NCBI RefSeq assembly: GCF_035222485.1
Contig: NC_085924.1
Location: forward strand, 4,030,001-4,094,000
Direction: 5' to 3'
DNA length: 64,000 bases
DNA from: Podospora pseudoanserina
Taxonomy: Eukaryota > Ascomycota > Sordariomycetes > Sordariales > Podosporaceae
Of this stretch, positions 10,833 to 22,382 are shown one piece after another (position 1 is the first letter of the stretch; each line of letters opens with the position of its first letter). The notes under the pieces were generated by a model. That model was not told where the DNA came from, did no database searches, and saw only the letters and a program-made list of their open reading frames with translations. A program made the position numbers and the translations under genes.

Positions 10833-11390
10833 AGTAACAAGGGACAGCGCGAGGCAAAGAAAGCCGAGAGCTCGACGAAACTGGCATCTGGCAGGCCGAA
10901 AAACAGGTCAGGCGAACGGGACGGTCGCGGGGAATCTCGTGTCGGAATTTCAGCATGTCCAGGCCGCTGTGGTGGTTGCTGCGGCGTGAATAGTGTCGAA
11001 AAAGCCCGTCGTCAGCAAAACTTTTGAGAGCCGACAAAAAATTCCAACTCATGACCAAGCTTGATTGAAAGGCGATTGCCGCGGCCGCCCAGTGCGAGGG
11101 CGCGCCGTGGGCTTGGCTTGGCCTCTGCTCTGCTTCTTTTTGGTGGGCTGCGTGCATTGTTGCCTGAGGTGTCCACTTTGTGACCTCTGAACAGCAACAT
11201 CCAGCCAATCACAGCTCTCACAGCTCCAACCACGACGAGGCCAAACCTCTGGGGGAGAGCTTCGAAACTCAATCGTCATCAATCAGCCCTCACCTCACAC
11301 TATCGCATTGCGGCACCCCCAACGCCACGGCATGTCACCATTTGCCCTTTCACCCTCTTCTCGACACATATGCTAACTCGCTACTCACAG
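10833..11390. promoter_or_regulatory. Divergent promoter between swr1 and the NDUFB8-type gene
   Basis: About 560 bp separate the two start codons, so both genes must be driven from here. No TATA box stands out. The right end carries GCTAAC followed by CACAG directly before the ATG at 11391, which looks like the 3' end of an intron in the 5' UTR of the complex I gene. Its donor was not located. Confidence 0.55.
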
Positions 11391-12035
11391 ATGCTGTCCA
11401 GTCGAATTGTGCGGGCAGCGCCCCTCCGGACTGCCGCCCTTGCGGTTCGCCGACTCCCCCTCATTCAGACCCGAACTTTCCTCCCCGAGTCCATGGTCGG
11501 CCGCGCCAAGCTTGACGAGAAGTACCCCGACTCCGACTACCCCAAGCTGACTGCGGCTGAGGATCCCGAAATGGTGCGTTGAGGAGGTCGAGGAGGAGCT
11601 CTGGGTTGAGAATGGCCGGCAAAACTGACAGGAGCATAGAACGGCGGTTATATCAACCCTCCCCGTGTCAAGCGCCAATTCCGTGACCCTCACGCCGACT
11701 GGTGGGACAAGCAGGAGCGCAGAAACTTGGGCGAGCCGGTTCACGAAGACAACGATATTCTGGGCATATTCTCCACCTACGAGTACACATGGATCAGCCC
11801 TGGCAAGGGTCTCGCCCAGCTTGGCGCCTTCATTGTGGTCTTCCTCGGCGTTGTCTTCACCGTCAAGCAGGTTTACCCAGACCGTGTCAGCTACCCCAGA
11901 GAGTTTGAGGGTGGTTTGGTCAGGGAACTGGGTGGAGAGGGTGCTATCCGCGTAAGTGGACAGTCATTGGACCTGCGTTTGGGTCAAGCTAATCATTGGA
12001 AACAGGCCAGAATGGAAGGTGATGAGGACCCCTGA
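11391..12035 (+). CDS. NADH:ubiquinone oxidoreductase accessory subunit, NDUFB8/ASHI type
   Basis: Three exons (11391-11573, 11640-11951, 12006-12035) give 174 aa. Intron 1 is GTGCGT...CTGAC...TAG and intron 2 is GTAAGT...CAG; both keep the frame. The N-terminus is rich in Arg, Ala and Ser without acidic residues (MLSSRIVRAAPLRTAALAVR), a mitochondrial presequence. It is followed by RAKLDEKYPDSDYP, NPPRVKRQFRDPHADWWDKQERRNLGEP and HEDNDILGIFSTYEYT, hallmarks of the ASHI family. One membrane helix (about 118-136, LAQLGAFIVVFLGVVFTV) would anchor it in the membrane arm of complex I in the inner mitochondrial membrane. I start at 11391 rather than the upstream in-frame ATG at 11370 because that stretch resembles an intron end and adds nothing to the presequence. 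Confidence 0.9.
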
Positions 12036-13103
12036 AGTGGAAGTAGTATGTGAGGAGTTGTAAATATCCAGGTTTTAATGACCTATGTTGTGCAATTGAG
12101 TCCCTTTGTCAAAGAACAGCTCAGCAGGCAGTCATGTCCGGCCAGGCTTTTGATCTAGTTTCGGTTCATCGTCTACTGACATGGATCTTGAATCCCAGCT
12201 GGGTGGCGACTGATCCGTGCCCTGCTTTCCGTTGATGCCGATGGAGGGTTGGGAGCTGTGGGATCTTGGAAACGTGGAAAGAGCTTTAACTGATCCTGCC
12301 GCGATTATTGGTATCAGGAGGGTGGGGAACAGCTCATACAACGGGTGACCCAGCAGGCGCGGTGATGCCACCTTTGACTTTATTGATAAATATAGGACCC
12401 TTTGCAGTTTCCTGAGTTAGCTTGCCAGCTTCCTCCAAAGAGGCGGTTCCCGGTTTTCGGAATAGGTTTTCTGTTATGCCGCTTCCTGCCGTCTTTCTGA
12501 ATCGGTCTCCAAATCTCAGCTGGCAACCTTGACGACACGGACGTATGATCTTATGGTCTACACCAAAGAAGCAAGTGTTTCCCGCTCATTTCAACTGCAA
12601 TTCCGACAATCAAGCCGCCCCCGTCACTTCCTCGGTGCGATCTCTCAGTCTCAGCATCCGAATCGCCCCAACTTCCACAGTTAAAGCACCCAATTGACTG
12701 TCTTGGAATTACACCACACAGTTGAACCGGGGCCGAATCTACTCGAACCCCATCCTTCTTCGTCCCTTTCCAATGATGCTGAGGGAAGTACCGGTCACAC
12801 CGTGCGTCATTGGGTCCCCTACCCCCGGTAGCTCCCAAAGATGCCTATCGGCATGGGCCCGCCAAACTACCAACGCGGGCACCAAAGTGACGTTGCTGAT
12901 GTTCTGATATCAGGCATCTCCGCTCGCAACTCTGTTTTTGGCTTCTTGGGAGTTGCCAGCCTTGATGGCTGTGTAATTGGCTTGGCCACCTTTCTCTTTT
13001 GTTGCTGTTCTCTTGGTACCAGTTCCTTTCCTCTCCATCATCATCGAGCAAGTCTTATCAGTCTCTCTTCTCGACAAAGCATCCTCCTCTTTCGACCACC
13101 ACG
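12036..13103. other. Intergenic, promoter of the 13104 gene; no gene seen
   Basis: 3' flank of the complex I gene followed by the upstream region of the next plus-strand gene. The last 80 bases before 13104 are rich in CTC/TTC, as is usual for fungal 5' UTRs. Open frames here are short and unconvincing. Confidence 0.5.
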
Positions 13104-14903
13104 ATGCGCTACGACGACTGGGATGTCATCCTTTTCCCGACTGGCCGAGACGCCAAAATTCCCTTCAAAGAGTTCAAGGTCGCCTGCCATGCGATTCCCG
13201 ATGTCGAGTTGTCCCACATTCACGGCTCAGCTGGTATGTCGGTAATGATGCCGGTAATGACCTGCTTTGTCCCGAGTTTGCCGGCCGGGTCCTCGTTCCA
13301 GATATCTCTTCACTGCTGGCGCAACCCCGAGATCAGCCAATTCACCCGGACTTACAGCAAGCACATGGAGCTAGTCAAATATGAGGCCCGCATTCTCCTC
13401 GACGGACGCTTGGTTGCGTGGGTACTGCCTGGCTCTTGATGAAATCCCCTCCTGACCGGCAACTAGTTCGACTGTCCTTGACCGCAAAGTCAACGGCCCA
13501 CATCTTATCACTAGCACATTTGGTTTGTGGTGATTGTTATCCTTGCCAGTGATCTTGCAGTAACATGTTCTGGCAGAATTTACCAAAACCGGCGAGCTTG
13601 AGCGACTCAAGTTTCCGCATTTCCGTCGCGAACTTATGTTTCAGAGCCACTGGAATCCTGCGGACGACATTGGCCGAATCAAGGTCGTGATCAGCGAAGG
13701 CTTCCCTCGGGACTCCCTCTCAGTTCCCATTGAGAGAGTCAAGAACGTCGTGGCATTTTCCTTTCAGCATGCTCCTCTTGGTCCGTCTTGTTTCCCGGAC
13801 CTCTGGTAGCAACTACGGACCGAGGCTGATGTGATAGCACAGAGATTCTCGAGGCCAATGGCATCGCATGGCCCAATCCTTCAATGTGGCGACGTCCTTC
13901 CGCGAACCCTTCGATGCCAGTCCCCACATACCAAACCAACGATGGAGCAGAGCTTCACAGCCACTCTCCACGCCGCAAGTCATTGCTTCTTCGCAACGTC
14001 AAAAGCCAAGGGTTCCCTACTCCTCCAATACCGGGCAGCATCTTCCAGCCCCAAACAACGTCAGGATATCTTGGCAGCTCAACATTTCCCACCCCTCTTC
14101 TTCCCCGTACTTCTGTCAATACGTATGCGGACCCTTTCAGTTCATCGTCAGCATACATGGACTGGGTAAACTCCATGAGCTCCATCGTCAATAGCGGACA
14201 GTCAAGCGATTCAAACAACTCTTTCAAGGCCTTTTGGTCGAGCTCTACGATGCAGGCGCGCAAGCAAACAAGTGACATTAGCATGCCGGATTATAGCGCC
14301 ACCATGGACGAAGTCGATGACATGAAGGTTCCGACCAATACGCCTACAGCCTTGGATCTAGATCATCAATACCATCTGCCTCAGCATCGCCACGATGCGT
14401 CGCTGCTGCCCCCAAATCTTGCATCCAGTCTGACACAGTCACTCTTGAACCAACCCATTCCGCTTCCATCGTCAGAGATCAAGTCCAAGAAGGAGACCAG
14501 ACATCACCTGGGAATGGGGTTAGGGGAGGTCGATCCCAACACGGCCTTCCGAATGGGAACACCTATCCCCGGATCAGGGGGTGCGGCCTGCCACTCTGCG
14601 CGGTCATCCTCCACAACATCATCGAGCGAAGAGTGCGGAGACCGCGGTGGGTTGTTCGGAGACAAGGGAAAGGAAAACGCTGCACCGTCGACGCTACCAG
14701 ATCAGACGGTTTTCTCTGGTAGTTCGAGAAGCACCTCAGGAGGTGAGCTTTGCTATAACAGCGGTGTCAAGAGGAACAGAACGTTTACGCCTGCGAGTGC
14801 GAGGGCCATTGATGACGAGGATGAGCCAAGAAGGGCTAGTCCCCATGTCCGGGTTGCCGATTATGCTAGTGACAGTGAGACTCTCGGGACGTCCGTTGCT
14901 TGA
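13104..14903 (+). CDS. Conserved fungal protein of unknown function, structured N-terminus and Ser-rich tail
   Basis: Four exons (13104-13417, 13467-13522, 13577-13780, 13843-14903) give 544 aa. The introns are 49, 54 and 62 bp, each with GT and AG ends, and the frame is continuous. The first 220 or so residues look folded: MRYDDWDVILFPTGRD, then HIHGSAGMSVM, a segment rich in Phe and Trp, STVLDRKVNGPHLITSTFEF, and RIKVVISEGFPRDS. This resembles a beta-rich domain common to many filamentous ascomycetes, but I know no function for it. The remaining 320 residues are low-complexity, rich in Ser, Thr, Pro and Gln, with acidic patches near the end (AIDDEDEPRR), and are probably disordered. There is no signal peptide or membrane helix, so a nuclear or cytoplasmic location is likely. 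The donor of intron 1 (GTGGGT) was chosen because it is the one that keeps the conserved reading frame. Confidence 0.75.
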
Positions 14904-15570
14904 TTGGTGGGGCTGGGGGGCGGACGGTTTTGTGTTACAGCTACATTTATGTCGGCTCTTAGTGCTTGTTTAATGTTTTGTCTGAGCTGGGACTTGGGCA
15001 CTGCAGGCATATTCTATGGTCGTGGGTTTACAATATTCATTCACGTGTGGAGGGTATTGAAGCAACCAGGACATGCATAGGAAAAAGATGGGTCGAAATA
15101 ATTTGTATGCATAGGATATCGCTAAACAAGCTCGCTCCCCTCCATGGCTTTGGTGTGTCATGTGCCCTGTTTGTTCTATCTCAATTAACTTCAACCGACC
15201 CCTGGGAAATTCTTTTATCCTGCACTTTGCAGTCAAAGGTCCTGTTCATAGAGGCCAGGCTCGAATCTACCAAGGAACATCACGCCATCATATACGCTTG
15301 TAATGCTCAAGAACTCAGTATTCGTTTCTAGTCTGGCGTGGCCAGTTGCTGAGACAGAGACCTAGCTAATAGTTATCTAATGAGTGTAGTTACATTCTCC
15401 TCTTTCTTCATCCTTCTCCATAGTTGACCATATCAGTTTCTTTTTTTTCCTTTTTTTTTGTGTGTTTCTTTTTCAAAGTAGACCATATCAGTTCCTTCAT
15501 TGTGGCGCGCCCATGAGAGATTGAAACACCCCCAGACTCTCCTCAGCGAGACACTTTGAGATCATCAACC
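14904..15570. other. Convergent 3' flanks, no gene seen
   Basis: Region between a plus-strand gene ending at 14903 and a minus-strand gene ending at 15571. It contains a T-rich run near 15440-15475. The 121-residue open frame at 14966-15331 lacks any recognisable feature and is left out. Confidence 0.5.
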
Positions 15571-16181
15571 TTAAAAGGTGTGCAGGTAGTGACCGACAAA
15601 GCTCTTGCCGATGCTGGTAACCTGAGAGGCGAGCTCGCCGGCGCCGAACGAGTTGGCCAGCGTCTTGGCCCACTCGGCGGCATGGCCCTGCACGGTTGCG
15701 ACGATGAAGCGGTGCTGGTAGGGCTTGTTGTCCTTGTCGTGGAGGACGAGCCAGCGGTTCTCGCCTTGGGCGTTCTTTTGGCCGTATTGGAGTTTGTCGT
15801 TGATGGGGAGGATGAAGTTGTCTGGACCGGGGGATAAGGGGGTTAGTATGGGATGGGATGGGATGGGATGGGATGGGATGGGGGGGTTGGGGGGTTGGGT
15901 TGGGACAAGAGGGGGTAAGGGGGGAGAAGCGCACCGCCTTCTTTTTTAGCACCGGGGAGCTTGCTCAGGTGAGTGGGGCTGGACTCGTCCTTGTAGAAGG
16001 TGTCTTGGATGTAGAGGAGGACGTCGGCTTGGTTTTGGGTGATGTTTTTGGCTTTGACGATGTAGTAGTTGGCTTTCTTGGTGCGGAGGGATTGGGACCA
16101 GGTGATTTCTTGGAGGGCGGAGTCCGCGTCGGGGGTGTAGGCCGGGATGGAGAGGGTGTTGCCTGCTTCGGGGGTGGACAT
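15571..16181 (-). CDS. Small conserved hypothetical protein, 165 aa
   Basis: Two exons (15935-16181 and 15571-15821) with a 113 bp intron GTGCGC...CCAG. The frame crosses the junction as LPGAKKEG then DNFILPINDKLQYGQKN. The protein is soluble, mixed alpha/beta by inspection, with YYIVKAKNITQNQADVLLY, RWLVLHDKDNKPYQHRFIVA and an Ala-rich helix before the C-terminus HYLHTF. There is no signal peptide, membrane segment or catalytic motif that I recognise. The composition (well-spaced aromatic and charged residues, no stops in either exon) argues that it is real. The intron is unusual: its plus-strand copy holds a GGGAT pentamer repeat (see separate entry). The gene is divergent from the large orphan at 17429, with about 1.25 kb between the starts. 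Confidence 0.7.
15849..15900. repeat. GGGAT pentanucleotide repeat within an intron
   Basis: About five perfect GGGAT units followed by G-rich runs (GGGGGGG, then GGGG runs separated by TT). It lies wholly inside the intron 15822-15934, so the pre-mRNA of the minus-strand gene carries C-rich CCCAT units. The plus strand has enough G-runs to form a G-quadruplex in principle. Confidence 0.85.
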
Positions 16182-17428
16182 TTTGTTTTTGGGGGGGTGG
16201 GTTGTGTTTGGGTGATTGGTGTGGTGGTTGAAGTTATATGGGAAATGTCTGTTTGTTGTTTTTGGTGAAGAGAAGGGAGTGGACTGTGGAGGGAGGATGG
16301 AAGGTCTTATATGGTTTTTTCCAGCTTGGACTGCTTTCTAGTCGGATCCCGTCTTTGGAATTCATCATTTGCCTTTCGTGCTTGGGGCTCTTGAATGTGC
16401 TAGCCACGAGCTCGTTACCCAGTTTGGCCCTGTTGTCGAGTTTGATCGCATCATCATCATCATCATCATCATCACCACCATCCATGAGGAGGAGCACAAC
16501 TGGCAATCGAATCACACATCTAGACCCAATAGTGTTGTGGATGTTTCATATTGTCTATCCCAAAACCGACAACTTTCTCCATCATTCAGCTTCTTTCCTT
16601 GCGTTGAGGCGCATGCCACAGTTCGATTTGGATCCTTCGCTTGAGGCCAGATCGAGTCCCGACTTCCCGCTGCCAAAGTCTAGAATGTGATATTTCACGC
16701 TTGCAGCACTGTTTCCGAGCGGTGCCTGAAAACTTGCTTTCATCCTCGTGGTGATGCGTTGGTGTCAGCTCGTTCTGTAATGCCAAAACTAATACTTTTT
16801 CGGCATTTAAAAGATGCTGGCGCTCGGGGAATGCATCATTGCATCGGATTTGGAAATCGGGATGTTGGTGATCGAGACCCAAGCCACGTGCCCCGCTTGG
16901 AGTTTAAATCGACGTGCGGTCTTCAAGACAGGAAAGGCGCTGCGAGTGGAGGCTGGCTGGGAATTGCTTTTTTTGGATATTTTGATCCCGGGAAAGAGTA
17001 GGTTCTTTGATGATATCACGATGTATTGCAGATGGTGATAGCATCATTGCAGATTGCTGAAAGCAAATCTCCTGTTACCTTATCTGGAGTTGCCGATTCA
17101 TGCTGCCATTGTCACACCGCCAATTCTGTTGAATCCGTGATGATCTCGATTGTTTAGGAGCGCAGTTTGCGCGATCAGGCCAGAACGTCCGTGAATAAAA
17201 GATGGCCGGAGGAGGCTTGAGAAAGGAGAGCCGAAGCTGCAGCAGGGGAAGATTGTGATAGGAGAGGCGAAGAGAAATTGAGACTGCGAGACTGCGAGGC
17301 TTTGCCGGGGGAGAGGACCCGAACCAGATGCCTGTTATGTGGAAGTATAGAATGATTCGTATTTCCAATACTCTTCAAAGCAGACTCCTCTTCTACAAGG
17401 CAAGATAACGGGCCAGTCGATTTCCACA
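16182..17428. other. Divergent intergenic region with a CAT microsatellite
   Basis: Upstream region of both the 16181 (minus) and 17429 (plus) genes. It holds a run of CAT repeats at about 16446-16478. Several open frames up to 150 residues overlap on both strands without recognisable content; I do not call them. Confidence 0.5.
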
Positions 17429-20400
17429 ATGTCTGGCAATCCATCCGACTCCATGGGCCAAGTCTCTTCTGGCTCAGAGCCCCAGTTCACAAGGCAGAAA
17501 CGCATGAAGTTCGAAAATGGCCAACTCGTTGAATACTGGATCGATGTCCCCGTCGAGAAACCGAAACCTGGTGAGTAGATTTCAGGTTTTTTAGTAGTTT
17601 TGACTTTCACAGCGATGAATCATCACTAATCTTTTGCGCACAGTCGAGAAGCCGAAAGGCCCGATGGAGCTCTTCAAGGAATTCAAGTTCGACGAGGACA
17701 TCTCGCTCGGCTCCATCTTTCCCAGTCTAAAGGGGACCGACTTCGATGCCCTCACCATGAAGAACACGTCTATGATCTGGCTTGGCCGGGATGCCTCAGC
17801 GCTCAAGAAAGCTGGGCTGTGGTTCGAGACGGATGTTGAGTTCCGTGGCTTGTTACAACCCATTCACGACGTCCTCCGTGATGTCTTCGCTCAAGAACAG
17901 CCCGGCCTGCATCTCTCAGCACACCTGGGCATCCAACAGGATTACAGCGACGATCTCATAGCAACTGGCTTCACCTTCAAAGGGAGTATCAACGGCATCA
18001 ACCGTGGCTTTGGCGAGTTTCTCACTTTCCGCAACGCTGGTGTCGAGCTCAACGTTGTCCCGAGTAAAGGTGTTGATCTTGAGACTATGTGGGGGTTCTT
18101 TGGCACGCTGCACCTGGCCATCCCCAACTCGGTGGTGCCCCTTGTTCTGGAGTACAAGCTTCAGCCCAAGGCAGATTCTCTGGATATAGCTATGAACTTT
18201 GGCGGAAGTGAGAAGTGGGAGAGTGTCTTTGGCGTCTCAGGTCTTGATGCGAGTGTTCCTCTTGTCCACCTCGGCAACCCACCACTGACAGAATGCTGTT
18301 TTAGCTCGACAAAGTCACCTTTGGGACTTCAATCATCAAGTCGGACGTTGGGAGGACCTTGGAGTTCTCTATTCTGTCAACCTGGAATCTCGGTGGCGTT
18401 GTTGTTGAGCTGAGTGGCCACGTCAAGAAATGTTTGTATCCCTTGTCTCTTCGCCTATTTCACCTCGTTGATAGCCAACCAAGAACTGAGCAACGCTAAC
18501 CCAACTGATCAGCCGGCTCGCTCCTCCGCGGATACATCATGACGCTGGCAATGGATGACATCCGCCGGCTTTTCAACACCATGACGGGCTCCAACCTCGA
18601 CCCTGTGGAGCAGGACGTCCGCTTTAGCGAACTGACCGTCGAGATATCTCAAGGGCGGCTGGTGTTGTACGGCGAGGTCTGGGTTGACTCATACAAGGTC
18701 GCAGCCGCTGAGGTTCTCATCTCGGTCGACGGTGTCATGATATCCGGTGCTGTTGACGACCTTCACATCGGTGAAGATGTTTGCATCAAGCAAGCCCGCT
18801 TGGAGTTGATCATTGGTAATGTGAACCCGCCCAAACCTCCTTCTCAAGATCACGTGGAAAAAGGAAAGGAGGCCACAGGGGGAACTCAACCGCCGCCTTC
18901 CAGCGTGAAAGGAGTTCGGGGACAATCACCAGCTCAGAAAAAAGGAACCCCTGTTGCGGCCATAATCCGCGGCGATGTCGAGGTCCATACTGGCGATGCC
19001 CACCTCAACTTCAAAGTCGCGGCCGCTATTACAAAGTCTGCTGACGGCCCACTCAACTACTTCGTGTACGGACGGCTTGAATGTGAGAACGTCAGTATCG
19101 GCAAGATGCTGGGGGGTGCCATGGGAGATGACCACCCTATGGATCTGCAGCTTGACTGCGTGACGCTGGTGGCGGCGAGTAAGGACATTTCTAACGATTA
19201 CGGCCTGAATACGGCGCGGTTCCCGATCAAGGAAGGTGAAAATTTCCCCCGTCCTCGGTCACATACTCTGGGTCGATAACAGCTGACAGCGGACGTGGAT
19301 GCCCACAATAGGAATCTTCCTTTGCGCTGAACTAAAGTCGGTGCCGTTTGTTGGTGACTTGTGCAAGGGCACATCGCCAGAGGACAGGTACATCCTCCGT
19401 GCTGGATATTCCAAGAAGGGCGGTCTCAGCGTCGGTATCATCTTGCCTGAGAGCATTCGAGTAGGTCAAACACGTGTGAAGTCTTCCACTCGCCTGACTG
19501 ACCATACCTCCAGATCGAGCTATCTCCTACCGTGGTGTCCGGACCATTGACACTCATCATTGAAACTCAGCCCGAGTTGCGTGTACTCTTCCAAGCTACA
19601 CTTTGGGTCACCCCCGAAGGCGAGGAGAAGCCTCTCCAGCTCGACCTTGGTGTGGCGGCCAACAACCTGCAGGCCGCAGCCTATGCGTGAGTCCCCCATA
19701 TCAAACTAGAACCCTTGGCTCCTCTGCTGACCTGTGAATAGTCAGATGTCTGGCTGGTGGAAGAACCCCTTGGGTTTGAGTCCTAGGCTCAAGATTGGTA
19801 CGCGAATAGCTCATAGTGATAGCGCCGTGGTTTCAGGTTGCTGACATCTCACTAGGTCCCCGCCTAACCCTGGAAGTCGAGATTGTTTACGAACAGTTCC
19901 TCGCCACAGGAACACCATCCGGCATGGGCTTCGAAGGCGGCTTCGTCGTCGACGAGGTAGACGCCTACGCGCTCGCCATCAATCTCGGAACCAACCCCAA
20001 GGAGACGCTAGTCAAGCTTCAAGCAACCCGCTTCGAATCCAGCCAAGTCATCAACCTCGTCAACGCGGCAGCAGACCTAGACATCGACAAGCCCGACCGC
20101 GAGATCATTCGTTTCCAGGACGTCAACGTCTACGCCAGTCCGCTCGGCTGCATCATCGGCATACAGGTTTACCCCCCTGGCTTCGTCGTGCAGGGCAAAG
20201 CCTTCATTCTTGACAAAAAGGTCGAGATTGACTGCCGGATCGGTAGTGAAGGCCTCAAGCTCAAGGGGGAAATCGAAGGCTTCACCCTTGGTCCTCTTGC
20301 AATCCGGGGCGGGAAGTGCGCTGATGGCACTCAGGGAGAAAATGCCTTCATTGACTTTGAGATCACCAAAGAGCGGCAGTGTTTTGAGCTCAGCGGGAGC

Positions 20401-22118
20401 GTGGCGCTCTGGGATCTTGAGGCTGGTGTGTTTGTCAAGGCACAGATCATGCCTGATCCGGAGCTTGAGTTCAATTTTGAACTGGCGTGGAGTGATCTCA
20501 TCAAGTTTCAGGTCGATGGCAAGCTCATCAAGCCTGAGCCTGCTGACAGGGAGTTGGAGAAGGGCGGTACTGGTGCCAATACCGGCGCTTTGGCGAACCT
20601 TGAAGATGCCGATTTCCAACTCCATGCTTTGATGGAGCAGCGGATCCTGACAGAGATCTCGGAGGCGATGCAGAAGTGGTTTGCAAGTGCTCAAGCGTCG
20701 GTTGATCAAGGTATTGAGGAGGCCAAACGCAAGGTGGACGAGGCAAAGCTTGAATTTGAGCGTAAATGCGAGGAGGCCAAGCAAGAGGTGAAAAGAACGC
20801 AGGCCAAGTTTGATGCTGCCATGGAGGCGGCCCAGGCTGATCTGCGAGCGGAAGAGGAAAAGTGCCGCCGGGAGCAGGTTGAGAACGAGCAGTACATCCT
20901 GGAGGAAGAGAAGCGTGCCGATGAGCACATTCGCCAAGCTGTTGCTGTCTTGGACGGGAAGAAACGGGGTTTCCAGGATGACATGGACGGCAAGAAGCGT
21001 GATCTTGCCCAGAAACGGCGCGATGGCGAGGAAGCCATCAATGGCAAGATTCGTGATCTCCAGGGATCGCGGGAGAAGCTCCAGAGGGATTTCGGCAACG
21101 CTATTCAGGCGTTGGAGAGTGCCAGGGCACGAGTGAATGAGGAAGAGTGTAAGTGGTCCTCGCCCCAGGGCATGTCGTGAACACTTTCTCACTTTCCATC
21201 TAGGGCGCGTCGATCGAGCAAGACGGGACTATGACGATGCTGTTGACGACCTTGATGACGCAGCATGGTACGAGAAGCCATTCAAGGTAGGGAGACTACT
21301 TCTGCATTTTGGTTAACTTGTACATACGCTGACGTGCAAACGAAATCCAGGCTTTCCGTGTTGGAGTCCTCGGAGCTGAGCTGGCTGTCATGAAGATGGC
21401 TCTTGGTGCGGCGAATCTCATCCTTGATGGTGCAAGATTCATCGTCGAAGGCGTCGCCTACAACATTGCACTCGGGGCTGTTAACCTGGCCGAGGGTGCT
21501 CTCCGTGCCGCCCGCGTCATGTGGGACGGCATCATTGCCGCCGCTCAAGCCGCTGTTGACGGTGTCGTGGCTATCCATGCTGCCGGAATAGAGATAGCAA
21601 AAGGGGCTGTCGTCATTGCAGAAAAGACTGCTTTGGGGATCAAGCAAGCTGCAGCAGCGACAAAGGGTGTTCTTTTGGCAGTTCAGGAAAAGATCTTGGA
21701 GGCTGCTCGAGCTGTGGTCAAGGGAGTGGCTGAGGGGATACACTTCATTGCTTTCCAGACAGCACTCGCGGCGCTCGACTTTGCACAGAAGAACACCACG
21801 TGGGTCGACATTGCAAAGGCAGGCCTCGACGCTGCCAAAGCGGTGGCAGCAGCTGTTCTTGCAGCTGGCAAGTGGCTCGCCCAGCGGCTGGCTGACACGC
21901 TCAATATCGAATTGGTCGAGCTGACTGGGTCTCTCAAGACCATCACCAAAGGTGGACCTTTTACCATCCGGGTTAAGGGTTTCATTCTGGGCGAGGCCTT
22001 TGACTTCCGGGCGACGTGGAGTCCGCGGGATGTTCTGGGTTTCGTGGTTGGGCTCTGTAAGGAGCTGTGGGACAGGTTCATGGAGAATGTGTTGGAGTTG
22101 TTTGAGGCGAGCAAATAA
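17429..22118 (+). CDS. Large orphan protein (about 1374 aa): beta-rich repeats, coiled coil, amphipathic Ala-rich helices
   Basis: Ten exons by hand: 17429-17570, 17644 to about 18254, 18305-18431, 18513-19235, 19312-19460, 19514-19686, 19742-19797, 19856-21148, 21204-21286, 21351-22118. Every junction keeps frame. The donor of intron 2 is weak and uncertain. Residues 1 to about 910 look beta-rich, with repeated short strands (for example FGTLHLAIPNSVVPLVLEYK) and no known enzyme motif. Residues of about 912-1091 form a long charged coiled coil (EEAKRKVDEAKLEFERKCEE). Residues of about 1120-1290 are Ala/Val-rich amphipathic helices (AARVMWDGIIAAAQAAVDGV), followed by a last beta segment. There is no signal peptide, and the helices are not hydrophobic enough for certain membrane spans. 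I do not recognise the family. The layout recalls proteins that assemble and insert into or wrap membranes, but this is only a resemblance. No neighbour suggests a pathway. Confidence 0.75.
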
Positions 22119-22382
22119 CGAGACAGTGGGAGGGTGGTAGCTTGCAAGATCAGGTAACTTAGATTAGTATCAGATTCCCAATGGACACGGAATTGTTTTG
22201 TTTTCAGGGCAATCGGACCCGTCTTCCTCTTGAAATATCCCTACATGTCCTCAAAGCCCTGGAGAGCCCCCATAGGTACCCTTCCACAATTAAAAACCAC
22301 AATGAATCGTACAATGCTATCCAACCCTCCCTTCCCCCAACCAAATCCCCAAACCAAGACAAAAGAAACAGCCTCAAAGAAA

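Noticed and set aside
15849-15900. Interstitial telomere repeat
   Set aside because: The unit is GGGAT, not TTAGGG, and it lies inside an intron of a coding gene.
20077-21192. 371-codon open frame on the minus strand
   Set aside because: Antisense of the long coiled-coil exon of the orphan gene; Leu/Phe richness mirrors Lys/Glu codons.
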